NCBI GenBank assembly: GCA_000310025.1
Contig: FN649750.1
Coordinates: forward strand, 3,164,207 to 3,182,031
Length of the DNA: 17,825 nucleotides
Direction: 5' to 3'
Source of the DNA: Ectocarpus siliculosus
Taxonomy: Eukaryota > Sar > Phaeophyceae > Ectocarpales > Ectocarpaceae
The notes under the pieces are model-generated. The model saw only the letters and a program-made list of their open reading frames with translations. It searched no databases and was not told where the DNA came from. Of the stretch, positions 1-9,002 are shown one piece after another. The translations under genes and the position numbers were made by a program. The stretch's first letter is position 1. Each line of letters begins with the position of its first letter.

Positions 1-62
1 TTTTATAGATATTTTTGTATAAGAGGCGGACCCCTTGCCCGTTTTATTGTTGTTGTTGATGT

Positions 63-173
63 GCGGACGAGAGGACGAGAGTGGTAGGCAGGGATGGCTC
101 TTGTTGTGCGGCAAGTTGCATTGATTGTTTGTTGTTAATGATGCGGACGAGAGGACTAGATAGAGTGTGGTAG
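63..173 (+). repeat. Direct repeat pair, 80-bp spacing
   Basis: The 13-mer GCGGACGAGAGGA occurs at 63-75 and again at 143-155. Each copy is preceded by a TTGTTGTT-type stretch and followed by a GTGGTAGGC block, so the similarity extends over roughly 45 bp per copy. This is a diverged tandem duplication with an 80-bp period. No function can be assigned. Confidence 0.6.
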
Positions 174-182
174 GCGAAAGCA

Positions 183-355
183 GTACGTACCGTGTTAAAG
201 GGAGACAGACAGAGTGCCTACCGTGTGTACAAGGGGCAGACATAGTGGAACAGAGTATAGGGGTTGTGCGCGGTGAGGAGGAACGGTGTGCCTACCGTGT
301 GTATAAGGGACGAGTGGAACAGACTATAGGGGTTGTGCGCGGTGAGGAGGAACGG
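183..355 (+). repeat. Tandem duplication of about 70 bp upstream of the USP-like gene
   Basis: Two adjacent copies lie at 214-287 (74 bp) and 288-355 (68 bp). Each starts GTGCCTACCGTGTGTA and ends in a shared block GGTTGTGCGCGGTGAGGAGG. They differ mainly by a 6-bp length change and a few substitutions. A worn partial third copy (TACCGTGTTAAAGGGAGACAG) precedes them from about 187. The array ends about 165 bp before the start codon, so it could sit in the promoter or 5' UTR. Confidence 0.75.
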
Positions 356-521
356 CGTTCGAAGGCACATGCAATATGGGTCACAGATCTTTTCGTCACG
401 GATCGTTTGCCTAGCCGCGTGGCCCCCTGGGCGAACTCCGCGCTCGCCCCCACATCGGTCACTTCCTCTCCCTCTACACTCCCTCTCATCCTCCGTTAGA
501 AGCCCGGATTCTTCACACATT

Positions 522-2498
522 ATGTCGTCGGAAGCGCAGCAGATCGCCGAAATGTGGGGCGACTTCGAGGAGGAAGTGGCCCAGATTCCTCGCGTCATGC
601 CAAAGCTCACCCCCGAAGAGGCCGCAACCCAAACATGCCTGTACTGCCGCGGCACTACCTTTGAGACGCCTGGAGTCAGGCAGTGGGGGACGAGGTGAGA
701 CCTTGTACGCAGCCACGAACCCAGCGGGGCGTTCTGTTGCTGTCTGTTGGCGGCCGCCGTTGCCGTGTGCTGCTGCTGTTGCTGGTTACCATTTGCGCAC
801 TTTGCGCATTTTGACATGCCTGACTATTGTCTATTCGATGTGTTCGATGTATTGTACAGTTTATTGAAGATGTAATACGCCCCAATAGCCGTTGGTGATT
901 TTATTTTATCCCTACAAAAACCATGCGCCAACAACGAGAATCACATGCGCACGGCCCGACGGCGTTTGTTTGTTTCCACACACCAATAATAAGTCCATGC
1001 ATGCAGGAAGCAGCCACAAATTAAACGCCCCCCTCTCCACTCATTTTTGCATGAGACACGACAATGAAGCACAGCCAGTCACCGGTGCACCCCGTTGCCC
1101 TCCACTCATTTTCGTATATATATTCTTATGAGCGTCAACCATTTTTCCTCTGGCCTTTCGCTCCCTTCCCTTCTTTCTGTTTGCTTCGGAATAATGCAGT
1201 TGCACTGACTGCCAAGAGTCCATCTCCCTGTCTTCGTCCAAGCCGGACGACGACGAGCGCAAGACCAAGCGCTTCTCCAAGCCCTTTACTTGCTTTTTTT
1301 GCAAGGACCTGATCGGGTACGACGCGCCGTACTTCCGTATGCCACACCCGAAGGGTAAGATAAATCCCTACAACAATCCTTCTTGCCTGACGCTTTCCAC
1401 GTGCCTACTTGCCGAACGCTTTACTTCCCTTCTTCACGCCTGCATCTGCCGTCCACACCTCAGCTTGAAGCGCGACAAGCGCGTCAAGCCATATTTTCCA
1501 ATTCGTCTCTGCCCGGGGTAGGCTCTCAGATGGGAGACGTCGCTAGCGTCTTCGAGGCAATTGCGGCTCGTTGCCCACAGGAAGGGTCACCCATATGGCC
1601 AGACAACTTCAACGATCGTCAAAAACGGGTCGTTCGGACTCGTCGAGAATTTGGGCTTGATTGGCGATACGGCAATTCATGTCCACTGGGCAATCACTCC
1701 AACCTCGAGATTACGCCCGATCAGTCGGCGGCGCTGAGGAACGCCACCGTTATCACCATCCCAAACGGCGCCTCCACCACTTTTCATGAAAAGGTACAGG
1801 GATTTTTCTCCTCTGGCCAGGCTTCGGATCTGTCCATTCCGGGGACATCCCTGTGCCCCTTCTGTGCAGCTGGCCTAAGCCAGACACTGTGCAATTGGAC
1901 TTTGCTACCATGGACTGTGCACACAGCACCTAACAGGGTGTTATTCCGTTCTACTGAGGTATTCCAAGGGCTGCATGGTCGGCCCATGTCGCCATCGCCG
2001 ACTATGTTCATGGGGGCTGCATATTCCTTGGTCGGCGTATCTTACCATATTGCGCATGGTGGGTCACGGAAGAACCACTTCGTCACTCAACTGCGTGTCA
2101 GAGGAAGATGGCACAAGTACGACTGCCTGGCGGGAGGAGCGGTAACTTCTTCAGACACGTTCGATGCCGACTGGAACAGCTCGTCGCAGTGTATGCTGGT
2201 GTACCTTAAGACTTCTTTGTGTGTCGCCACCCCACCGCTGTACACGCGACACGAGGAACAACATCATAACAGCCCTTCTGGGCGACAACCGGGCCACCGT
2301 CATCACGCCGACGACAGCAGCCCTTCGGGCCGGAATCATCAACACCCCTTGCAGCACTTGCCACACAGCCCTTCAGGAAGGACTACATCGCCCAGTGGCG
2401 CCCGTTCTATCCACGATCGCAGCTCCACGGATGCCGGGGATGCCGTCTTCGATTCTTTTGGGGACATGTGTATCAGTCCCTCAGGCCGAACTTTTTAG
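522..2498 (+). CDS. Three-exon gene: CxxC-rich protein with USP-like His box and SPSG-repeat tail
   Basis: Model: join(522..694, 1200..1354, 1522..2498), 434 residues. Splice sites are AG|GTGAGA...ATGCAG|T (phase 2) and AAGG|GTAAGA...GGGTAG|GC (phase 1); both junctions keep frame. Residues 39-62 carry CxxC pairs (C39/C42 and C59/C62), a possible zinc ribbon whose two halves are joined only by splicing intron 1. Further pairs lie at C89/C92 and C221/C224. Residues 281-330 resemble the C-terminal half of ubiquitin-specific proteases (peptidase C19): a YxLxGVxYH stretch, an H-F pair at H295, W-x-K-Y-D ending at D310, then a strand reading MLVYLK. A catalytic Cys box is not clear; GNSC around C163 is only a loose match. 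The tail from 359 is His-rich with five SPSG motifs and ends SPSGRTF. If active it would be a deubiquitinase-like cysteine protease, but an inactive USP fold is equally possible. No signal peptide or membrane segment is seen. The exon model is fairly secure, the function is not. An in-frame ATG at 369 is the alternative start. Confidence 0.72.
695..1199 (+). other. Intron 1 of the USP-like gene (505 bp)
   Basis: Begins GTGAGA and ends TTCGGAATAATGCAG after a pyrimidine-rich run (about 1141-1185). Phase 2. Apart from splice signals it holds nothing recognisable; short open frames on both strands look like chance. Confidence 0.7.
1355..1521 (+). other. Intron 2 of the USP-like gene (167 bp)
   Basis: Begins GTAAGA and ends GGGGTAG, phase 1. 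It joins Lys109 to Gly110 and Ser111. The CAG eight bases further on (ends 1529) would shift the frame, so the TAG acceptor at 1519-1521 is chosen. Confidence 0.7.
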
Positions 2499-2760
2499 TT
2501 GTTTGTCTTCCTGTGTCTACTGTATGTAGACGTTGCATTTCGTGATACCCGAGGCTAGGATGTATGTGTTTGCGTAGTGTAGTATCGGTTAATTAAGGCC
2601 CTTCCCGTTCGCGACTAAAATAAAAAAAAAAAAGCTTGGGACTAGCAACGCGGACGATATTCGTCGGCTTGCTTTCAACAATTGATCATCACGACATGGG
2701 AGTCAATGACCGCGTTACGAACGAATCGTCGGCAGACTACTCCCCTACACCCAGCACTTG
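2499..2760 (+). other. 3' flank of the USP-like gene
   Basis: Short 3' UTR candidate up to the A-tract near 2633, then ordinary sequence leading into the C-rich array. No gene is seen. Confidence 0.4.
2619..2633 (+). terminator. Possible polyadenylation signal and A-tract after the USP-like gene
   Basis: AATAAA at 2619-2624 runs into a 12-A tract (2622-2633), about 120 bp after the TAG stop. It is the only AATAAA-like signal close to this stop. Whether this lineage relies on AATAAA is uncertain, so this is a weak call. Confidence 0.3.
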
Positions 2761-4560
2761 CCAGCCCCCCTTCGCCATCATGCCGTATCGTCTCCATCCG
2801 AGCCTGACTAGATCGACCCCTTGTTCCCCACTCCAGGCCAGGTTCAATCCAACCCATTAACATGACCAACTCCATTGTCCGTCCCCGCCCGACCTCCGGC
2901 CTTGTCCCGCGTTCGCCTCATCATGCAGCCTCATCTCTATCTGAGCTCCTTCTTGCTAGATCCAATTCATGCACATCCGAGTCTTGATCTCTTGCCCCCC
3001 ACCCCTCATCCTTCTCAATTCCTTTCCAGCCGTTTAGCTGCAACCATGGTCCGTGCTCGCCCGAACCCAGCCCTCGCCCGGCCCTCTCCCCCCAAGTACC
3101 GTCTCATCTCCAACCCACTTCCTGGTTACACCGATCCCTCGTCGTTCCAGATCTCGCCTCCATCCGACCTCCTGCTTACACCCCCCCCCCTCAGAAACCC
3201 TCGTTCCACCCCACCCGTTGAGCTGAAACCATTGTCCGTGCGCGCCCAACCCGGGTCCTTTTGTCCCACCCTTCTCCCATAATACCACTTCGCATCCGTT
3301 CGAGCTCCTGCCACACCGACCACGTCCCCCCCACCCGAAGCCATGTTCATTTCCATTTGTCCTCACCCCTATTGGACCTTCCTCGAGCCCAGCCTTTGCC
3401 ACGAAGTCCACCCCGTCATGCCGATCCGACTTCCTCGTTGACGGAGTTCTTATTGCCTTCACACCCGCCGCCTGTTGACTCGCTCTCGCCTTCGTGGCAT
3501 CGGTCCTCGCCAATATATACCCTTCGCCGACGCTTCTCTCGCAGTGCTCTCTCGCGTACCGCCGAGCTTCGACCCTTCTCCCGCTAGGCCAATTCGCGCT
3601 AATTTCGTGTCCCCCAACCCACGCCTTGGTCATTCACTCCGCCCTGCGTGGCATCGTGCCTCGCCGATCCTACCCCATTCCCCGACCCTCGTTCCGCCCT
3701 ACCACCTTGCCTCCATTCTAGTTCCTGGATAGCCCGCGGCTTTGCTTCCCAACCCACGCCTTCTCCACTCACTTCCGCCTGCGTGGCAACCGTCCTCGTC
3801 AAGGCACTTCCTTCACCGACCCATATCCCATCATGCCATCTCGCGTACGTCCGAGGCCAGGCTGGGCCAATGCCTTGCTTCCCATACCAACCTTTGTAAA
3901 TTCACTCAAACCTAAGAGGCTATCTGCTCGCCTTTCAGCCCCTTTTCCTTACTCTTCTCTTGGTTTTCCACCTCGTGTCCAGCTGGGCTTGGACCCTTCT
4001 TACGCCATGCAACCTGGCGCCCAAATGAGCTCCGGTGATGCCCACGCCTTCTCCACTCACTCACTCTTACTTGCGTCTTGTCGCCCCTCGCGAAAGAAAT
4101 TACTTCTCCGACCCTTCTCCTGCCGGACTAGCTGGCGTCCCGCCGAGCTCTGACGCTTCTCTTCCCACCTCTCCTTGCGCCCATCGGAGCTCCCGGCAAG
4201 GCAGCTTCGTTTCTTTTCAACCTGCACCCCTCGTCCACTCACTCTCACCCTCATCGCATCGCCGCTCGCCTCGCCAATCGAGCCCACTCCTCCGACCCGT
4301 TCTCCCCATGCAACCTCGAGCCGATCCGAGCTCCGGGGCTAGACATATTCCTTGCCTCCTGACCGACGCCATGTTCACTCGCTCTCACCGGAGTGGTGTC
4401 GCTCCTCGCCCAGCCCACGCCTACAGCCGACCCTTCTCCCACCAAACCATCTCGCGTCCAACTGAGCCCCTTGGCTCGATCGATTCTTCTGTCCATCCCA
4501 GCCTACGCCTTGTTCACCCGCTCTCATCGGCGTGGCTTTCTTTGCTCCTCGCCTTTCCAA
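2760..4560. repeat. Degenerate C/T-rich tandem array, unit about 135-150 bp
   Basis: Recurring landmarks define a worn repeat unit. One landmark, of the form TTCACTCRCTCTC, recurs near 3473, 3631, 3766, 3905, 4053, 4234, 4374 and 4509, with spacings mostly 134-158 and one of about 181 bp. It is usually followed by a GTGGCATCG..CCTCGCC block. A second landmark, CATGCARCCTC then GAGCTCC or a relative (CTCGCGTCCAACTGAGC), recurs near 2778, 2922, 3146, 3300, 3414, 3547, 3832, 4009, 4310 and 4442. A pair beginning AGCTGCAACCATGGTCCGTG (3035) and AGCTGAAACCATTGTCCGTG (3221) is another. The plus strand is strongly pyrimidine-rich and includes a run of ten C at 3181. This best fits an old minisatellite or satellite array, not a gene; the long open frames inside it on both strands are low-complexity by-products. 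Confidence 0.65.
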
Positions 4561-4854
4561 CGCCAATTATGTCGTATTTTCTAGTAGAATAGTTGCAACC
4601 ACCTTTATTTACCCCATCGACTATGGAAGGGAGCATTGAGAGCGTGCGGTAATGCTCGTTCGTTTCGTGGCGACAAATACTGCCTGTAGGAAACTGCCGT
4701 TTTTCATAGTATGTCGAAACAATCACCCTTTTCGACAACGGATGAAGCCATTAGGACCGTGTGGCAATACGTGTTTCATGGCCCGTACGTACGCTACTGA
4801 TTGATATATTGAACTTGGAAAGTCGTGCAACATTCACAAGTGAGAGGCTACGGT
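4561..4854. other. Gene-free spacer
   Basis: Composition returns to normal after the C/T-rich array. It contains TTTATT at 4604-4609 (AATAAA on the minus strand) but no gene, RNA gene or clear repeat that I can support. Confidence 0.4.
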
Positions 4855-4859
4855 GATAC

Positions 4860-5439
4860 CTGTTGAGAAACCTCAGTCGGAGAGAGGTGAGTCGGATCGG
4901 GCCATGTTGTTTCCTACAGTACATTGATTACACACCGCACTCGGCGTTGCCCGTGGTGTATGACGAAGCATGTATTAATATTGTAGGGTGACACGAACAA
5001 GCACCACGGGTGGGTCTGTTTCTTTCGTTGTGGTCTACGAGAAAGCTTCAACCTCTGCCAGCGGTGTGTTGGGTTGGTAAATTATCTATTGGTAACCTCA
5101 ACCAGCCACCGCAAGAGGCACGGTATTGTTCGGGAAGTAGCCAGCCACCACGCACGGTGTTTCACGCTAGCCCCGGTGGGGCGTTCGCATTCCATAAGAA
5201 AAGCCCTAGCCACCACGTGGTGTTGGCAAAATTCGGACGGTATGTTGTTGGCCACACAATCGTCTTATTATATTGGGGGTTCTTTCGCGTGTGAAAAGCC
5301 GCGGCTGAACATCCGTAGCCTGGAAATCCCAAGAAGAACACCAAGGACATCATTGGGGGCCTGTTCTTATACCAAACATCGAGTCCAGCTGTTTGCAGAA
5401 ATAGCTACAACTAGTACTAGTCTATAACCCTAGCCAACA
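4860..5439. mobile_element. Candidate solo LTR or short terminal-inverted-repeat element (about 580 bp)
   Basis: The segment starts CTGTTG and ends CCAACA, the TG...CA layout with TGTTG/CAACA ends seen in many LTR retrotransposons. It is flanked by GATAC on both sides (4855-4859 and 5440-5444). Read instead as CTGTTG...CAACAG (4860-5440), the flanking duplication is ATAC. No gag/pol coding sequence adjoins it and no clear primer-binding site follows, so a solo LTR or small non-autonomous element is the natural reading. The ends are short, so coincidence is possible. Confidence 0.38.
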
Positions 5440-5444
5440 GATAC

Positions 5445-8090
5445 GGCAGGCAGACTCTCGCAGCCAACAGACCACGCAGAAGACGACCAACAAACTACAG
5501 AAGAGGATAGATCCAGAGCTACGCCCGGCAATGTCAGAAGGCTAGGCTGCATGCTGCAGTCTAGGTCAACTATCCAAGGCGACAAGAAAATCAAACCACA
5601 CTTAATTTATTTGCTACTGACCGAAGGCACACCAAATAGAAGGGAAAACATGCCTTTTAAGTACGCCAACGACATTAAATATTTACATCTAAGATCCATC
5701 AACCCCAGGGGTGAGGATTGAGCCGACGACAGAAACCCTCCCCCACCATCACACATACTATACGTCGGGTGCTGATCCACCGAGGAAACGCAAATATATA
5801 CTCGGAGTATAAGCCTCTAGTAGTTGCGGTAATTGGGTTGGTCCTTCCCCGGTAACAAGCTCCCCCCAGTGCCCATTACACCATCTTGTCCATCCCCAGA
5901 TGGCAAGAAAACATGAAAGTTCCCTCCGGGGCGACCTCACACTCCTCTTAACATGCTAGTCTACTAAGAATGTCATCACACCAACAACAACAACAAAATA
6001 AAAAAGAGCACGATTGCGTCCTAGACCCTGGTGCACTGAATGCCAGCCTGGCCCCCGACCGATCGATCACACGCTCCGAACCACATCATCATCATAAAAG
6101 GAGAAATAAATGCAGTAGAATACCAAAAGAAAAAAGCGACGACCCATAAGCACCCCAGTATCCATCCATGTGGGACTAATAATATTGAGGCAATGGAGAA
6201 CACCCCGTATGCGGTCCAGGTTCAGCCGGAAAGCGAACGACAGAAAAACCCAAGAGATGAAACACATGGGGTGCCACCGATCGCAGCACCCGCCTTGCCA
6301 TGCATGCTTCAGTGGTGATTGCGGCTTGCTGGGAAGCACGCAAAGTTATGTAAAAGCTGGGTACCACCAACAAGAAACGGCAAATATATGCAAGGGACAT
6401 GAATTCTGGTGAGAGATTGCGCTGGCCGAAAGACAAGACCTTCAACCTCCAACGTCCACCACGTAGATGTGTATGCTAATAACGTAATGCCCGCTACTTT
6501 CCTCGCTAAAACTCTTATTTAATAAAATGCTGTCTACGCTCCGACCCACCGCGAGTAAATGAAAGACAACTCTCACTTAAACCCCCATGAACACGCCAGT
6601 CTCACGCGACACAAGACAAATGAACGCTCCTCCATAAACCTTGTGTACACGTGTCACGCCAAAAATCCGTCCGCAAAAATTAAAAATGTTCTTCGTAAAA
6701 CTCAATCCAACCGTGTTTATTATGCCCACACACCCACTTTTTCTCCTCCTCCCGTTGTTGTCGATGTTCTCGTTTTACAAACCGTTCCGATCTCTGCTCA
6801 GTACCTTCTAACATCGGTACCAGTGCAAACAGACGGGGACCCCTGCCGTGGTCACAGGCCAACCATGTACCGACAGCAGGGTACACAACCCCCTCCCCCC
6901 GAAAAAAGAAAACGACTCAGAAAAACACGCCAAGAACGTGGATTCGAAAAAAAACTCGCTCAGTGCATTCCAACGACAACACTTTACCGAACACCATACC
7001 GGCCAGTGGATCGCCCTTTTGCAGAACACCACGGCGTTTCCGCCGTCGGCATGTACTGTGAGCCAAGCGGGCGTTTAGTATCAGAAACCGCGCACAAAAC
7101 ATGAAGACCAAGAGGGCTGCAGGTCAGGTGTCTCCCCCCTCCAGAACATTTACCAAGCCCCTCTCCATTGCCACTGATCCCGCCTAGTTAAATAAAAGCA
7201 CACCATCGCTTGCACAGCAAGACGTGCAAAGCTTATGTCCACACACGCACGGAAAAAAGCGGGGCCCCAAGCACACTAGAAAACAAAAAAAGAAGCCCCA
7301 CGGAGAGCCTTAAACAAAACACACTTCGCCGCGACACTGGCAGTCTGCACGCGAGGCAAGAACCCGAGTCCACAGAAAAACACAAACGGTTGTTCCCAGA
7401 ATAAACCAAGTGTTGATCCCAGAAAAAAACAAAATGTTGTTCGCACTACCTACGCTAGTTCTGCTTCCATTATCCGTGCTTCGTGACCATCGCTTACTAC
7501 TAGCGCCAACGACAAATGTTTCGCCGAACCCCAAGTCAACCGACACCCTAACCACATCCTTGACCCCAAACCTTTACACCTAATATGACAGCCCATACCA
7601 AGGTATATATACCGTCTCTCCCGACTCTCGTAACCTAACGTAAGCCCCAACCCAAACCGCGATGATAGCGGTGGCTAAACGTGCAGGAATAGTTGAGGAG
7701 CAAAGTACATCCCGCTACTGCGTCAAAAACCAGTGAGGGGCCGGCCACCCCGCACCACCCGAACGGTGCCAGGGGGGCAACGGACTCTTTGTCTTCAACC
7801 AACCATCGCCAGCGCGTGACAACAACAACTTCCGCCACCGCGCTCGCTGCCACTGCCGCCGCTGCTTGTAGTACTGAGCACGCATGAGACACACCCGGGA
7901 AGGGAAGGGAAAAAGGCACACACACCCTCCCACTCGTCCCGTGCCATACGCAAAGAGGAGACACGACCAAGCAAGCCGACCAGGCGGCGGGTCGGGGCAG
8001 CAGCAACACGGCCGCCGCAAGGCAAGACTCCACCACGCCTGCTGCAGAATAAAAAAAAAAAAACGGCCCCGAGAGTAACGAGAGCCAGTT
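5445..8090. other. Gene-free region; right end is the probable 3' UTR of the EsV-1-7 gene
   Basis: I find no supported exon. The plus strand is A/C-rich from about 5950 to 7600, so a minus-strand transcript would be G/T-rich, which would suit a long 3' UTR of the gene ending at 8091. Minus-strand AATAAA candidates (TTTATT on the plus strand) lie at 6716-6721 and 5606-5611. A 13-A tract sits at 8051-8063. The longest open frame, 6559-7104 (+), has no recognisable domain and a composition typical of non-coding sequence. Long 3' UTRs are known in Ectocarpus; the exact transcript end cannot be read from sequence. Confidence 0.4.
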
Positions 8091-8967
8091 TCAGAACGCG
8101 CTCCAGTGAGGGCTGCTCCCTAGGGACGACGCGCCCGGCGGCGCAAACGAGTGGTGACAAAACTCCGCCTTGATCGCCGCCATGTCTCCCGGAAACACGC
8201 CCCCCGCCGCCACCGGGTGGTCATGTGGCCCGCGAGCCCCAGCCCGAATCAACGGCGGCTCTCCAATGCTGCTGCTCGAGAGGTCGCCGACTCCGCCGCC
8301 GCCGCCACAGCTCGCTGTTCTCGCGCCACAGCTGACGGCATCCAGGCGGCAGTCTCCCTGCGGCAAGGCATCGTACGAAGTGATTCCCGGTCCTTGGAGG
8401 GGGGACACGTCCGTCGAAGCTGTCGACATGGAAGGGGAACGCACGTTGGTGGTCGATGACGGGTACAACGCCGTCGTGGGCGATTCCCCGATGACGGCGG
8501 AGCCGGCGTCCTTGACCCAGCCGACGTTGCTTGAGGGAGGCACGGACGGCTGCGGGGTGTGCTGCTTGTGGTGTACGGGGTGGCAAGGGGGCCAGCTTGC
8601 TGTCGCTCTCGCTGTCGGGTTCATCCGTGCCGTTGGCCGATGACCCTCGTCGAGATGCTTTGGAAGGAAGTAAGAAACGCTGCCCACTCCAGAAAGGTGC
8701 GACAGGAAAAACTGCTGCTGCGCCCGTAAGGGGTAGCTCATCCCGCCAGAGGTATCCGGTTTCATTTCGCGCTTCGGCTGCTGCTGGGCGGTGGCGTTCT
8801 CGTTTTCCTGCGTCATTGCCTGCCGCATGAGGTCCCCCAGCCAAACATCAGCAGGCTCCATCTCCGGGATCTCCGGCGGCATGTCCAGGCGCCCGCCCGG
8901 GGTGCCCGGCAACCGGTCAGCCTGCAACGACTGGAACTCGGGGATCCGCTCGTACTCCTCCTCCTTG

Positions 8968-9002
<35 letters not shown>

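Larger units (their letters stand above)
1..521. other. 5' flank / promoter and leader region of the USP-like gene
   Basis: No convincing coding exon is seen here. The stretch holds two sets of short direct repeats (separate entries) and, from about 420 to 520, a C/T-rich leader just before the chosen ATG at 522. The reading frame of exon 1 stays open upstream and contains an in-frame ATG at 369, which would add 51 residues. I prefer 522 because the upstream codons look like low-complexity leader (Pro/Ser/Leu/Arg from a CT-rich tract). No clear TATA box is seen. Confidence 0.4.

Noticed and set aside
218-817. 199-codon minus-strand open frame with a Gln run
   Set aside because: It overlaps exon 1 of the USP-like gene and translates the upstream tandem repeat; no conserved motif.
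3034-3633. 199-codon open frame on the minus strand
   Set aside because: It lies wholly inside the C/T-rich degenerate array; its Gly/Arg/Trp-rich translation reflects G-rich minus-strand composition. No domain is seen and overlapping frames on both strands are open too.
6559-7104. 181-codon plus-strand open frame
   Set aside because: Composition matches the surrounding A/C-rich non-coding DNA and there is no domain. I cannot exclude a lineage-specific gene, but nothing supports one.
8170-8643. 157-codon plus-strand open frame
   Set aside because: Antisense to the last exon of the EsV-1-7 gene, with no recognisable motif.
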